Shown here piece by piece: positions 54,170 to 62,715 of a DNA stretch of 64,000 nt (position 1 is its first letter; the number at the start of each line of letters is the position of its first letter). Source of the DNA: Clostridia bacterium (GTDB lineage Bacteria; Bacillota; Clostridia; Oscillospirales; Acutalibacteraceae). The notes beneath the pieces are model-generated. The model did no database searches and was not told the DNA's origin. It worked only from the letters and a program-made list of their open reading frames with translations. A program made the position numbers and the translations under genes. The stretch covers positions 1 to 64,000 of the forward strand of contig JAFTWE010000018.1 of NCBI GenBank assembly GCA_017465465.1. The letters are read 5' to 3'.

Positions 54170-55075
54170 ATGTATGATATTATTATAATCGGCGGTGGTC
54201 CGGCAGGGCTTACCGCCGCCCTGTATGCTTGCAGGGCAAATAAATCTGTTTTAGTAATAGAAAAAGGCAGCTTCGGCGGTCAGATTACCTATTCTCCGAG
54301 GGTTGAAAATATTCCAGGTTTTTTAGATGTTACAGGCAACGAATTCGCAGAAAAGCTTGTTGAACAGGTTTTATCTCAAAATGCTGAGGTAGAATGCGCT
54401 CAGGCGCTTAAAATTGTTGATAACGGTGAATTTAAAACAGTTGTTACTGATAGCGGTGAATTTACTTCTAAATCTGTAATTATCGCTACAGGGGCTAAGC
54501 ACAGGCTTTTAGGTCTTGACCGTGAAGAAGATTTTATTGGTGAAGGAATTTCTTTCTGTGCTGTTTGCGACGGTGCTTTTTATGAAAACAAAACTGTTGC
54601 TGTTATCGGCGGCGGAAACTCCGCCTTACAGGAAGCAATTTTACTCTCTGAATTAGCAAAAAAAGTGTATATAATTCAAAATCTTGATTTTTTCACCGGA
54701 GAAGAAAAGCTTGTAAATCAGCTCAAATCTAAAGATAATGTTGAAATTATTCTTGGTGCTGTGGTTGAATCAATTTCCGGTAACACAGATTTTGAAGGAA
54801 TCACGATTAAGAATGTTTCAGACGAAAAAACCACAGACCTCATCCTTGACGGAATGTTTGTTGCAATCGGCCTTGTTCCCCAGAATGAAGAATTTTTAGA
54901 TTTAATCAAGCTTGATGACAGAGGTTATGTTGTCTCAGGCGAAGAGTGCAAAACATCTTCAGAAGGAATCTTCGTTGCAGGAGATTGCAGAACCAAAAAC
55001 ATAAGGCAGGTTACCACAGCCGTTTCTGACGGAGCAATAGCCGCACTTGCCGCTTGTGAATATATTGACAAATAA
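54170..55075 (+). CDS. trxB: Thioredoxin reductase-type flavoprotein
   Basis: The 301-residue protein has the FAD motif DIIIIGGGPAGLTAALYA, the redox-active CAVC (Cys130, Cys133), GGGNSAL (147-152) and GIFVAGDCRTKNIRQV. The NADPH-phosphate motif HRRxxxR is absent: at 170-176 there is QNLDFFT, which predicts NADH or ferredoxin as donor. GTG at 54161 lies within the ribosome binding site; the ATG at 54170 has AGGGTG seven bases before it. It directly follows nrdD and probably recycles its fused redoxin. Confidence 0.93.
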   Translation: MYDIIIIGGGPAGLTAALYACRANKSVLVIEKGSFGGQITYSPRVENIPGFLDVTGNEFAEKLVEQVLSQNAEVECAQALKIVDNGEFKTVVTDSGEFTSKSVIIATGAKHRLLGLDREEDFIGEGISFCAVCDGAFYENKTVAVIGGGNSALQEAILLSELAKKVYIIQNLDFFTGEEKLVNQLKSKDNVEIILGAVVESISGNTDFEGITIKNVSDEKTTDLILDGMFVAIGLVPQNEEFLDLIKLDDRGYVVSGEECKTSSEGIFVAGDCRTKNIRQVTTAVSDGAIAALAACEYIDK

Positions 55076-55076
55076 T

Positions 55077-55112
55077 AAAAAGCTATGAGTTTTTAAGGCT
55101 CATAGCTTTTTT
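55077..55112. terminator. Bidirectional intrinsic terminator
   Basis: The stem AAAGCTATGAG/CTCATAGCTTT with a nine-base loop and long A and T runs lies after trxB. The stop of the convergent gene is inside the hairpin. Confidence 0.9.
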
Positions 55113-55839
55113 CATAGTAATCAAACATTTTTCCGAAGTATTCACTTTCCTCATCGGTTAACTCAATAGCAGTAATTTTGTCAGTTGTAAAACCGTTTGC
55201 AATGTATATTTTATCATTATACTTAATAAAGTTAATCTGACACTCTTCAATCAAATTATCGTTGCTGAGCGGAACAATATTAAGTACCTCTGCATCTTTT
55301 CTTAAAAAAGTAACTCCACCGTTACTATCATCGTGAGCAGACAATAAATCATTAAGTTTATTGGCGTCAATATGTATTTTATAATTTTTTTCTTCTTGGT
55401 CATTAAAATATCCGTTAAAGCTGTAATTATTAAAATCACTGTAATAATCGAGTAACGCTTCGACATTAACTGTTTCACAATATAATGCTCTATTTTTACT
55501 GTCTGCATAAACTTTAAAATCGCAGTCGCTTTCAACCTCGTATAATGTATATTGGTATTCGTCACCAAAGTTTGCAAAAGGCTCTAAAACAGTGGCATAA
55601 TCAGAGGCGTGAAGCAAATAATTGTCTTTTTGTACTAACGAATACTGATTATCTTCAATAATCAGATAGTCGTATCTATTGTTATCTTTTATGTCGTTTT
55701 CAACATCGATTTCTGCTTTAATCTCAGTATCAACATCTTCATAATGCCTGCCTTCTGAGAAAACTGTTTTAACGCAGAAACCAACAGAAATCAACAAAAT
55801 TATGAATAAGATTCCCACTATAATAAAATACTTTTTCAT
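55093..55839 (-). CDS. Hypothetical membrane-anchored protein
   Basis: The 248-residue protein starts with a positively charged N-terminus and one membrane helix (about 4-25), then an acidic extracellular part with no recognised domain. It is rich in Asp, Glu and Tyr. The frame runs to 55884 but the ATG at 55839 has GAGGGGTGA six bases before it. It has its own promoter and is divergent from sigK. Function unknown. Confidence 0.75.
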   Translation of the reverse strand: MKKYFIIVGILFIILLISVGFCVKTVFSEGRHYEDVDTEIKAEIDVENDIKDNNRYDYLIIEDNQYSLVQKDNYLLHASDYATVLEPFANFGDEYQYTLYEVESDCDFKVYADSKNRALYCETVNVEALLDYYSDFNNYSFNGYFNDQEEKNYKIHIDANKLNDLLSAHDDSNGGVTFLRKDAEVLNIVPLSNDNLIEECQINFIKYNDKIYIANGFTTDKITAIELTDEESEYFGKMFDYYEKSYEP

Positions 55840-55855
55840 ATAATCACCCCTCTTA

Positions 55856-55884
55856 AATATACCATCTCTATTTAAAACTGTCAA
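55856..55884 (-). promoter_or_regulatory. Sigma-A promoter of the hypothetical membrane protein
   Basis: Minus strand: TTGACA (55879-55884), 17-bp spacer, TATATT (55856-55861), 17 bases before the start codon. Confidence 0.75.
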
Positions 55885-55910
55885 ATTTCATTAATTTTTA
55901 ATTTTAAAGA

Positions 55911-55919
55911 GCATATATA
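55911..55919 (+). promoter_or_regulatory. Possible sigma-E-type -10 before sigK
   Basis: GCATATATA, 17 bases before the sigK ATG, partly resembles a CATA-type sporulation -10. No convincing -35 is seen, so this is tentative; sigK is known to depend on sigma-E in Bacillus. Confidence 0.25.
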
Positions 55920-55935
55920 TTCTGTGGGTGATTTT

Positions 55936-56628
55936 ATGTTTGATATGATTTTAAGCTTATTTTCTGATTTTTTGTTTTTTATTCTACATGTTAATCCATT
56001 CAATTCCTTTCCTCCTGCCCTTTCTAAGGCAGAAGAAGAAAGATTATTGAAATTAGCCGAAAGCGGCGACAAAGTTGCTAAAAACAAGCTTGTAGAGCAT
56101 AATTTGCGCCTCGTGGCACATGTAATTAAAAAATATTACTCCGCTACAACACAGCAGGAGGATTTAATATCAATCGGCACAATAGGCTTAATAAAAGCTA
56201 TTGATTCGTTCAAAAGTGACAAAGGTACGCGCCTGGCCACTTATGCGGCGAGGTGCATTGAAAATGAGATTCTTATGTATTTCAGAGCACAGAAGAAAAC
56301 CTCTCAGGATATTTCAGTCAACGAGCCGATTGACATTGACAGTGAGGGTAATCCCCTTACTTTAATTGATATAATCGCCACAGAAGATACCATTCTTGAC
56401 GATATCTATCTGTCTTCAATGAGCAAAAAGATGTATAAATATATAAGCGAAATAAATGATAAGAGAGAAAAAGAAATAATAATATTAAGATACGGACTTA
56501 ATAATCAGAAGCCGCTGACACAGCGCGAAGTTGCTCAGAAGCTCAACATTTCCCGTTCTTATGTTTCAAGAATCGAAAAGAAGGTTTTATCCAAGCTTAA
56601 AGAAAGGTTTGAAGAAACAGACTTATGA
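55936..56628 (+). CDS. sigK: RNA polymerase sporulation sigma factor SigK (pro-form)
   Basis: The 230-residue mother-cell late sporulation sigma factor has a hydrophobic N-terminal pro-sequence of about 20 residues before the conserved start. Region 2 reads NLRLVAHVIKKYY, EDLISIGTIGLIKAIDSF and TRLATYAARCIENEILM. Region 4 reads TQREVAQKLNISRSYVSRIEKK. The gene is intact with no skin-type insertion. Alternative GTG at 55924 is less likely. Its stop overlaps the next lipoprotein gene (ATGA). Confidence 0.95.
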   Translation: MFDMILSLFSDFLFFILHVNPFNSFPPALSKAEEERLLKLAESGDKVAKNKLVEHNLRLVAHVIKKYYSATTQQEDLISIGTIGLIKAIDSFKSDKGTRLATYAARCIENEILMYFRAQKKTSQDISVNEPIDIDSEGNPLTLIDIIATEDTILDDIYLSSMSKKMYKYISEINDKREKEIIILRYGLNNQKPLTQREVAQKLNISRSYVSRIEKKVLSKLKERFEETDL

Positions 56629-57113
56629 AAAAGTTACTCATTCTCATACCGATGATTCTGTTATTGACTGCCTGTAATGAAAGTGTGGAGGTTAACCTTT
56701 CTGCTTTTGAGAGAAATATTAATGAGGCGTTTTCTTATGATATTTTTATAAAAGATAAAGTTCAGACAATTTGTGAAGATGATTTTAACATTTCCTATTG
56801 GTTTCCTGAAAAATATAATGTATGCTGTGCTTTATATTCTGATAAAAATTCAGGTGTTATAGAAAAATACACTGTAACATCCCAATCGGATAACACGCTG
56901 TTCAATGAATTCTGCAATCTTTTTAAAAAAGGAATTTTAAAAAACAACCAAAACATTAACTCTTCGACCTTTGAAAGTGACGGAATGATAATTAAAATTT
57001 TTGAAGATGTCAGATATATTGAAAAAAATTATGAGCCGACAATCAAAAATGAGCTTAACGAGAACGACATAAATTATCCGACTACAGAAATTACATCAAA
57101 ACCTGAAAACTGA
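56625..57113 (+). CDS. Small hypothetical lipoprotein coupled to sigK
   Basis: The 162-residue protein has lipobox LTAC (Cys17). The rest has no recognised domain, with several Cys (CCALYSD) and an Asn/Thr-rich tail. The ATG overlaps the sigK stop by four bases and has no good ribosome binding site, so translation is probably coupled. A sporulation role is possible by context only. Confidence 0.75.
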   Translation: MKKLLILIPMILLLTACNESVEVNLSAFERNINEAFSYDIFIKDKVQTICEDDFNISYWFPEKYNVCCALYSDKNSGVIEKYTVTSQSDNTLFNEFCNLFKKGILKNNQNINSSTFESDGMIIKIFEDVRYIEKNYEPTIKNELNENDINYPTTEITSKPEN

Positions 57114-57115
57114 TA

Positions 57116-57144
57116 TTGAATTTCTTGTTTTATAGGTGTATAAT
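57116..57144 (+). promoter_or_regulatory. Promoter of the PHP gene pair
   Basis: TTGAAT (57116-57121), 17-bp spacer, TATAAT (57139-57144), 23 bases before the first PHP gene. Confidence 0.65.
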
Positions 57145-57167
57145 TTCTTGGAAAGACTGGTGATTTT

Positions 57168-57857
57168 ATGAAAAAGTATCTGATAGAAACTCATTGTCAT
57201 ACAGATGAGTCAAGTAATTGCGGCAAAATGCCTGCAGCTGAAGCTGTCAGACTTTACCGTTCCCTTGGTTACAGCGGTATGTTAATATCTGACCATCTGC
57301 ATAATTACACATTCAGAACGCTAAAAAAGTCTAATCCCAACCCAACTTGGGAAGAAAAAGTGGAATACTTTTTAAAAGGTTACAAGTCGGCATTGAATGA
57401 AGCTAAAAAGTATGATGATTTCAAGGTATATTTAGGCGCAGAACTTCGTTTTGATAAAAATGATAATGATTATCTGATATTCGGCCTGAGCGAAGAAAAG
57501 CTTCTGAAGCTCAATGGAATTATTGAGATGCGCCCTGAGAAAGGACTTGAATTAGTAAAATCCCTTGACTGTGCCGTTATTCAGGCTCATCCGTTCAGGG
57601 ATGATTGCGTTGTAATGAAACCCGGTATTTGTCACGGTGTTGAAGTTTATAACGGTCACAGCACTGAATCCAGGAATGATATAGCCTTAGAATGGGCCCA
57701 AAAATTTGATTTTATTATGACTTCAGGCTCAGATTTTCACGGCGGAACCGAGCCAAACGGCGGAATTTATGTTGATGTGATGCCAAAAAATGAAGACGAG
57801 CTTCGTGATATAATCTTAAGCAAAAATTTTGAACTAAAAACAAACGAGGAATTTTAA
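57168..57857 (+). CDS. PHP-domain phosphoesterase, copy 1
   Basis: The 229-residue PHP-fold protein has the metal motifs ETHCHTDESSNCG, ISDHLHN, GAELRF, IQAHPFRD and TSGSDFHGGTEPN. The metal ligands look complete for a tri-metal phosphoesterase. Its TAA abuts the ATG of copy 2 and the two proteins are close paralogues. Substrate unknown; histidinol-phosphatase-like activity is the default family guess. Confidence 0.88.
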   Translation: MKKYLIETHCHTDESSNCGKMPAAEAVRLYRSLGYSGMLISDHLHNYTFRTLKKSNPNPTWEEKVEYFLKGYKSALNEAKKYDDFKVYLGAELRFDKNDNDYLIFGLSEEKLLKLNGIIEMRPEKGLELVKSLDCAVIQAHPFRDDCVVMKPGICHGVEVYNGHSTESRNDIALEWAQKFDFIMTSGSDFHGGTEPNGGIYVDVMPKNEDELRDIILSKNFELKTNEEF

Positions 57858-58544
57858 ATGAAAAAATATCTGATAGATATACATTGCCACACAAGTGAGG
57901 TCAGTAACTGCGGTCAGACCCCTGCCGCAGAAACAGTTCAGCTTTATTATTCAATGGGATATAAGGCTGTTATGATAACAGACCATTTTAAATCAAACCT
58001 GCTTGAAGATAATCCCGATGCAAGCTGGGATGAAAAAATTGACCACTTTGTAACCGGTTATAAAAATGCCCTTGCAGAAGCTGAAAAGCTCGGAGATTTC
58101 AAGGTTTATCTCGGTGCAGAACTTCGTTTTGATGAAAATAATAACGACTATTTATTGTTTGGCTTAAGTGAGGACAAGCTTCGCAAAATGGAAAAGCTTC
58201 CTTTGATGAGTGTGAGTGAGGGCGTTGAATTTGTCCACAGCCTTGATTGCGCCATTATTCAGGCTCATCCGTTCAGAAACGGTTGTACAATTATTGAACC
58301 CGGTATTCTTGACGGAGTTGAAGTATTTAACGGACATAAAGGCCATGATTCAAGAAACGATATAGCTCTTAAATGGGCAAAAAAATTCGGATATATTATG
58401 ACCTCCGGTACGGATTTTCACGGTGAACATGACCCGACATCCGGAATTTATGTTGATAATATACCCGAAAACGAAGATGAGCTTCGCGATTTGATTTTAA
58501 GCGGAAATTACGATATAAAACACAACGGTAAGCTTGATTTATAA
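57858..58544 (+). CDS. PHP-domain phosphoesterase, copy 2
   Basis: The 228-residue tandem paralogue of the previous gene keeps the same motifs: DIHCHTSEVSNCG, ITDHFKS, GAELRF, IQAHPFRNG and TSGTDFHGEHDPTSG. The ATG follows directly after the upstream stop. Its 3' end overlaps the convergent spoVFB gene by six bases. Confidence 0.88.
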   Translation: MKKYLIDIHCHTSEVSNCGQTPAAETVQLYYSMGYKAVMITDHFKSNLLEDNPDASWDEKIDHFVTGYKNALAEAEKLGDFKVYLGAELRFDENNNDYLLFGLSEDKLRKMEKLPLMSVSEGVEFVHSLDCAIIQAHPFRNGCTIIEPGILDGVEVFNGHKGHDSRNDIALKWAKKFGYIMTSGTDFHGEHDPTSGIYVDNIPENEDELRDLILSGNYDIKHNGKLDL

Positions 58545-59111
58545 AATCAATGGTTGAATTTGACGGTGGTTTAAAGCTTGCTCAACAGTTTGTGGAATCA
58601 TTTCAAAATCACATACCATTGAGCGAGGCTTATTAAGGCTGTCATCCTGCCCGAAAGGCACCATATACACATTTTTGCGGTTGAGAAGAATTCCGATGTT
58701 TTTGCCGGTTGTGCTCAATGAATCATTTGAGGAAACACCTATCACTAAAGGTCTCTCATTTCTTAAATGAGCTTTTGCCGCCATAGTAACGCTTGTGTCG
58801 GTGATTCCCCAGGCAAGCTTACTCAGAGTATTCCCTGTGCAAGGCGCAATAACAAGAATATCAAGCATTTTTTTAGGGCCTATCGGCTCAGCATCGCAAA
58901 TTGTGCTGATTGATTTTCTTTTGCAGATTTCTTCAACTGAGGCTACATAATCTGCCGCTTTATAAAAACGGGTGTCAGTTTTATATGCGAACTCCGAAAA
59001 AATAGGATAAACATCGTATCCGATTTCATTTAATTTTTCTATTTGCTTTAATGCTTTTGAAAAGGTACAAAAAGATCCGCAAAGGGCGAATCCAAGCTTA
59101 ATTTTACTCAA
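58539..59111 (-). CDS. spoVFB: Dipicolinate synthase subunit B
   Basis: The 190-residue flavoprotein-fold subunit works with SpoVFA to make dipicolinic acid, the spore-core calcium chelator. Recognisable are LGFALCGSFCTFSKA, APCTGNTLSKLAWGITDTSVTMAAKAHLRN, and RPLVIGVSSNDSLS. The overlap with spoVFA is eight bases. Expression in the mother cell under sigma-K is expected, and sigK lies nearby. Confidence 0.93.
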   Translation of the reverse strand: MSKIKLGFALCGSFCTFSKALKQIEKLNEIGYDVYPIFSEFAYKTDTRFYKAADYVASVEEICKRKSISTICDAEPIGPKKMLDILVIAPCTGNTLSKLAWGITDTSVTMAAKAHLRNERPLVIGVSSNDSLSTTGKNIGILLNRKNVYMVPFGQDDSLNKPRSMVCDFEMIPQTVEQALNHRQIQPLIL

Positions 59112-59928
59112 AGTCCCCCTCCTCTATGATGTTCATAATCGTGTCAGCAATAATCTCTCCGGCTGTTTCGGGGAAATATCTGCCGGGAATTGACGGCAAG
59201 AGAGTGATTTTTTTGCCGACAGTTTTTGCGTATTCGTAATCAAAACCGTAAGGTGCAGAGGAAATATCAATAATAATTGCTTCATTCTTAATTGAATCAA
59301 TAAAATCACTGTTAAGTATCTTGCAGGGAACCGTATTGATTATTACATCAGAATCAGGAACATATTTACAGATATCTTTAATTAAACAAGCGTTTAAGCC
59401 GTTGGCCTCAGATTCTGCAACTGTAAGGTATTTTCTTGATGCGGCAGTAACCGAAGCTCCTAAATCATTAAATATCTTGCTCACTGCTCTTGCGCATTTA
59501 CCGTAACCTACAACAAGCACCTTTAGCTTTGACAAAGAGCGCTTTGTACTGTTCATTACAAACGACAGCACACCCAACGCTGTTGGTTCGGCATTTTTTA
59601 AGGCAAATTCATCTCTTGAATAATAATCAAAATAAACCACATTTCTTTTTTTGAGTTCATTTTTAATTTCATCATTTATTTTGCCGCCGAATACGATTTG
59701 ATTATCGTTTAATTTGGTCAACAGCTCAGTTAATGTAATTTCACTTGAATTTATGTGAATATTATCAGTGCTTACGGGAAGCGGTAAAATAAATGCATCA
59801 TAAAAAACGATATTATCATCAAGCAATTTTATGCTATCTACATTGAATCCGTTTTGACAAAGCTTTAAAACAGTATATTTTTGGCGGCTGTCACCGCCGA
59901 TTGAAGCAATATTTTTAATTTTATTCAT
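59104..59928 (-). CDS. spoVFA: Dipicolinate synthase subunit A
   Basis: The 274-residue NAD(P)-binding subunit has an N-terminal GGDSRQKYTVLKL and the Rossmann VLVVGYGKCARAVSKIFNDLGASVTAASR, then INTVPCKIL, SSAPYGFDY and LPSIPGRYFPETAGEII. All are DpaA signatures. The ATG at 59928 has AGAGG eight bases before it; a GTG at 59934 is too close. A CATA-type sequence (CATAATATT) lies in the 70-base intergenic region and may be a sigma-K -10. Divergent from murC. Confidence 0.93.
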   Translation of the reverse strand: MNKIKNIASIGGDSRQKYTVLKLCQNGFNVDSIKLLDDNIVFYDAFILPLPVSTDNIHINSSEITLTELLTKLNDNQIVFGGKINDEIKNELKKRNVVYFDYYSRDEFALKNAEPTALGVLSFVMNSTKRSLSKLKVLVVGYGKCARAVSKIFNDLGASVTAASRKYLTVAESEANGLNACLIKDICKYVPDSDVIINTVPCKILNSDFIDSIKNEAIIIDISSAPYGFDYEYAKTVGKKITLLPSIPGRYFPETAGEIIADTIMNIIEEGDFE

Positions 59929-60004
59929 CGTCACACCTCTTTGGCTTTATATTATAATATTATGTAATCAGCCACTTTGTTGTGATTAGAAAAGGAGATT
60001 TACC

Positions 60005-61387
60005 GTGACAAAAATAAGTGAATTATTAAAAAAGGTTAAAAGAATACATTTTATTGGCATCGGCGGCTCCGGAATGTGCCCTCTTGCTGAAATTCTTCAC
60101 TCACAGGGATATGAATTATCAGGCTCCGATAATAACGAAAGTGACACTCTTTCAAGAATTAAAGCAATGGGCATTCCTGTTGCAATGGGTCAAAGAGCCG
60201 AAAATATTGAGGGCGCAGAAATGATTGTTTATACCGCCGCCCTTTTAAAAGATAACCCTGAGCTTGTGGCGGCTAAGAGTTCAGGGATTCCCACCTTTGA
60301 ACGCTCAGAGATGCTCGGAGCAATTACTGAGATGTATGATAATTGCATCTGTGTTTGCGGAACTCACGGTAAAACTACTGTTTCTTCAATGCTCACACAG
60401 ATTTTACTTGAAAATAATCAGGACCCGTCAGCGGTAATCGGCGGCAAGCTTCCGCTTATCAACAGCAACGGACGCGTTGGTGAAACCGAAAATATGGTAT
60501 GCGAAGCTTGTGAGTTTGTTGATACATTTTTAAAGCTTTATCCCGATGTTGCGGTAATACTCAACGTTGATGAGGACCACCTTGACTATTTCAAAACATT
60601 GGAGAATATTATTAAATCCTTTAACAAATTTGCAAATATGGCTACTAAAGCCTTAATTATCAACGGTGATGATGTCAATACTCTTAAAGCAGTTGAGAGA
60701 ATATCTGATAAAGAAATTATCACCTTTGGTAAAAATAATAATAACGATTATTATGCAGATAATATCGAAATTAAGAACGCATTCCCCTGCTTTGATTTAT
60801 GTGATAAAAATGGCGTACTGGGTCATATTGAGTTAAATGTTCCCGGTGAGCATAACATTTATAACGCCCTTGCGGCTCTTACAGCGGCAATTTATAACGG
60901 AGTTAATGCTGAGGATGCCATAACCGCTTTACAGCATTTTGGCGGTGCAGGCAGAAGATTTGAGCGCCTCGGAACATGCAACGGTATTGACATAGCTGAT
61001 GACTATGCACATCATCCCGCAGAATTAAAGGTTACACTTGAAGCCGCTATGAAAATGGGATATAAAAATGTATGGGCGGTTTTCCAGCCGTTCACATATT
61101 CAAGAACCGCTCTTTTAATGGATGACTTTGCTAAGGTGCTAAGAATTCCAGATAAATGCGTTATGACTGAGATTATGGGCTCTCGCGAAATAAACACATA
61201 TAATGTCTACACCTCTCAGCTTGCAGATAAAATCCCGGGAAGCGTATGGTTTAACACTTTTGAAGAGGTTGCTCAATATGTTTATGATAACGCTGAAGAA
61301 GGTGATTTGGTTATCACTCTCGGTTGCGGAGATATATATAAGGCGGCAAAAATTTTAATAAAAATGTATGAAAAAGGTCAGGGTTAA
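60005..61387 (+). CDS. murC: UDP-N-acetylmuramate-L-alanine ligase
   Basis: Adds L-Ala to UDP-MurNAc in the first step of stem-peptide synthesis. The 460-residue Mur ligase has FIGIGGSGMCPLAEIL, the ATP loop CGTHGKTTVSSML, DEDHLDYF, GEHNIYNALAAL, and DDYAHHPAELKVTL. The start is GTG with AAGGAG eight bases before. Its TAA overlaps the convergent ligase's stop inside the terminator loop. Confidence 0.97.
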   Translation: MTKISELLKKVKRIHFIGIGGSGMCPLAEILHSQGYELSGSDNNESDTLSRIKAMGIPVAMGQRAENIEGAEMIVYTAALLKDNPELVAAKSSGIPTFERSEMLGAITEMYDNCICVCGTHGKTTVSSMLTQILLENNQDPSAVIGGKLPLINSNGRVGETENMVCEACEFVDTFLKLYPDVAVILNVDEDHLDYFKTLENIIKSFNKFANMATKALIINGDDVNTLKAVERISDKEIITFGKNNNNDYYADNIEIKNAFPCFDLCDKNGVLGHIELNVPGEHNIYNALAALTAAIYNGVNAEDAITALQHFGGAGRRFERLGTCNGIDIADDYAHHPAELKVTLEAAMKMGYKNVWAVFQPFTYSRTALLMDDFAKVLRIPDKCVMTEIMGSREINTYNVYTSQLADKIPGSVWFNTFEEVAQYVYDNAEEGDLVITLGCGDIYKAAKILIKMYEKGQG

Positions 61388-61402
61388 TCCCTGACCTTTT
61401 TT
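61371..61402. terminator. Bidirectional terminator holding both stop codons
   Basis: The stem AAAAAGGTCAGGG/CCCTGACCTTTTT surrounds the loop TTAAT. TTAA at 61384-61387 contains the TAA of murC on the plus strand and the TAA of the ATP-grasp gene on the minus strand. Confidence 0.92.
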
Positions 61403-62715
61403 GAACAAATAACACTTGCAAGCGTCATTTCGCTGTATTGAGTTGAAATAATTTCCGTTTTTGAAACCCTTGAATAAATTCCCCTGAAATTACCGTTATA
61501 CAAAAATAAACCTGTAAGATTACTGCAGTTGTATTCATTTTCATAGTCGGTATTTTTAGTAATAAAAGGAGTAACAAATTCCTGAATGATATACCCGTTA
61601 TCAAGTCCGTTATTTACATATTTGACCCATTCTTCATCTGTTTCACACTCTACTCCTGCGTGAACTCCATAAGATGCATAAGAATCAACAGGCTTAATTA
61701 TCCAGCTGTTTTTGTTTTTGTAGACACTTTCTAAATCAAAAAGCTTATTGTCACTTTTAAGCTCATAAGTCTTAGGAAAGTGGGCTTTTACAAATTCAAT
61801 TTCATCTTCAGTCATAAAGGATAACAGACTTGAATCAGAAAGCACCTTGAAAAGAATTTTGCTGTGTGCAATCTGTGTTCTGAATGAGCCAACAAGGCAA
61901 ACCGCACAATCCTTAACAGCAGAAATAAAGTCAGAAACATTATTAAGATTATCCATAATATCACAAGTAACTGCTCTTCGGTAGATAGCATCAATTATCA
62001 TACCGGAAGAAGAATGAAGCTTTCCGTCTGAATATTTCAAATCTTTTATGTCACACACTTCACAGTTATATCCTGCCTTAATAAAAGCAAGTCTGAACTG
62101 TTCAAATTCATTAACTGTTCCGTGGTCAAGAAAGTCAACTATTGCAACATTAGGCTTAACCTTTTTATTTTTGAAAGTTGAATAAATATTCTCAAAATCC
62201 TCAACAAAAGAGTCAAAAAACTCAAATGAAGTGAATCCGTATTTATCTTGAAGCTTGTTGTAAACCTTAGTTACTTTCAGAGAATTATTAAGCTCTCTGT
62301 CCTCATTCATTGCACTGGAGCCGTCGGTGTTAATTTCGCAAAATTTAAACTCTCCTGTTTCTTCATTATAAAAGATATCAACTCTTGCCACCGGTAACAA
62401 ACAGTCATAACCTGCATCAGATAAAATCAAGCTGTTCAGTTTTTCATCAAAATCGAAGTGCTTTCTGAAATCCTCATCATTAAGATATTGATTTATAACT
62501 TTAGTCAGAATTGAATGAGTAGTTTCAGCGATTCTTTTAAAATCTAAAACCGTGTCATTGTCAAACACCTTCGGCACAGCAAGCGTTCGCACTACCCTGC
62601 CGTGATATTTTGCAGTTGAGTTTTTTATATAATCAATCTGCTTTTCAAAATCAGCCTTATTTGCCGCTAAATCGGCGTTTATTAAATTTATATATTCCTT
62701 TATTGCTTCATTCAT
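61384..62715 (-). CDS. ATP-grasp family ligase, glutathione/glutathionylspermidine-synthetase-like
   Basis: The 443-residue protein has the ATP-grasp segments SWIIKPVDSYASYGVHAG (ATP-binding Lys) and EINTDGSSAMNED, resembling glutathionylspermidine-synthase-type and circularly permuted ATP-grasp ligases. It does not match canonical GshB or GshF. Its ATG overlaps the upstream glutamate-cysteine ligase-like gene by four bases, so the two enzymes are probably made together. A gamma-glutamyl peptide or thiol product is inferred; the added group is unknown. Confidence 0.7.
   Translation of the reverse strand: MNEAIKEYINLINADLAANKADFEKQIDYIKNSTAKYHGRVVRTLAVPKVFDNDTVLDFKRIAETTHSILTKVINQYLNDEDFRKHFDFDEKLNSLILSDAGYDCLLPVARVDIFYNEETGEFKFCEINTDGSSAMNEDRELNNSLKVTKVYNKLQDKYGFTSFEFFDSFVEDFENIYSTFKNKKVKPNVAIVDFLDHGTVNEFEQFRLAFIKAGYNCEVCDIKDLKYSDGKLHSSSGMIIDAIYRRAVTCDIMDNLNNVSDFISAVKDCAVCLVGSFRTQIAHSKILFKVLSDSSLLSFMTEDEIEFVKAHFPKTYELKSDNKLFDLESVYKNKNSWIIKPVDSYASYGVHAGVECETDEEWVKYVNNGLDNGYIIQEFVTPFITKNTDYENEYNCSNLTGLFLYNGNFRGIYSRVSKTEIISTQYSEMTLASVICSKKVRD

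Noticed and set aside
55936..56628. Interrupted sigK or skin element
   Set aside because: The reading frame is continuous through regions 2 and 4, with no insertion.
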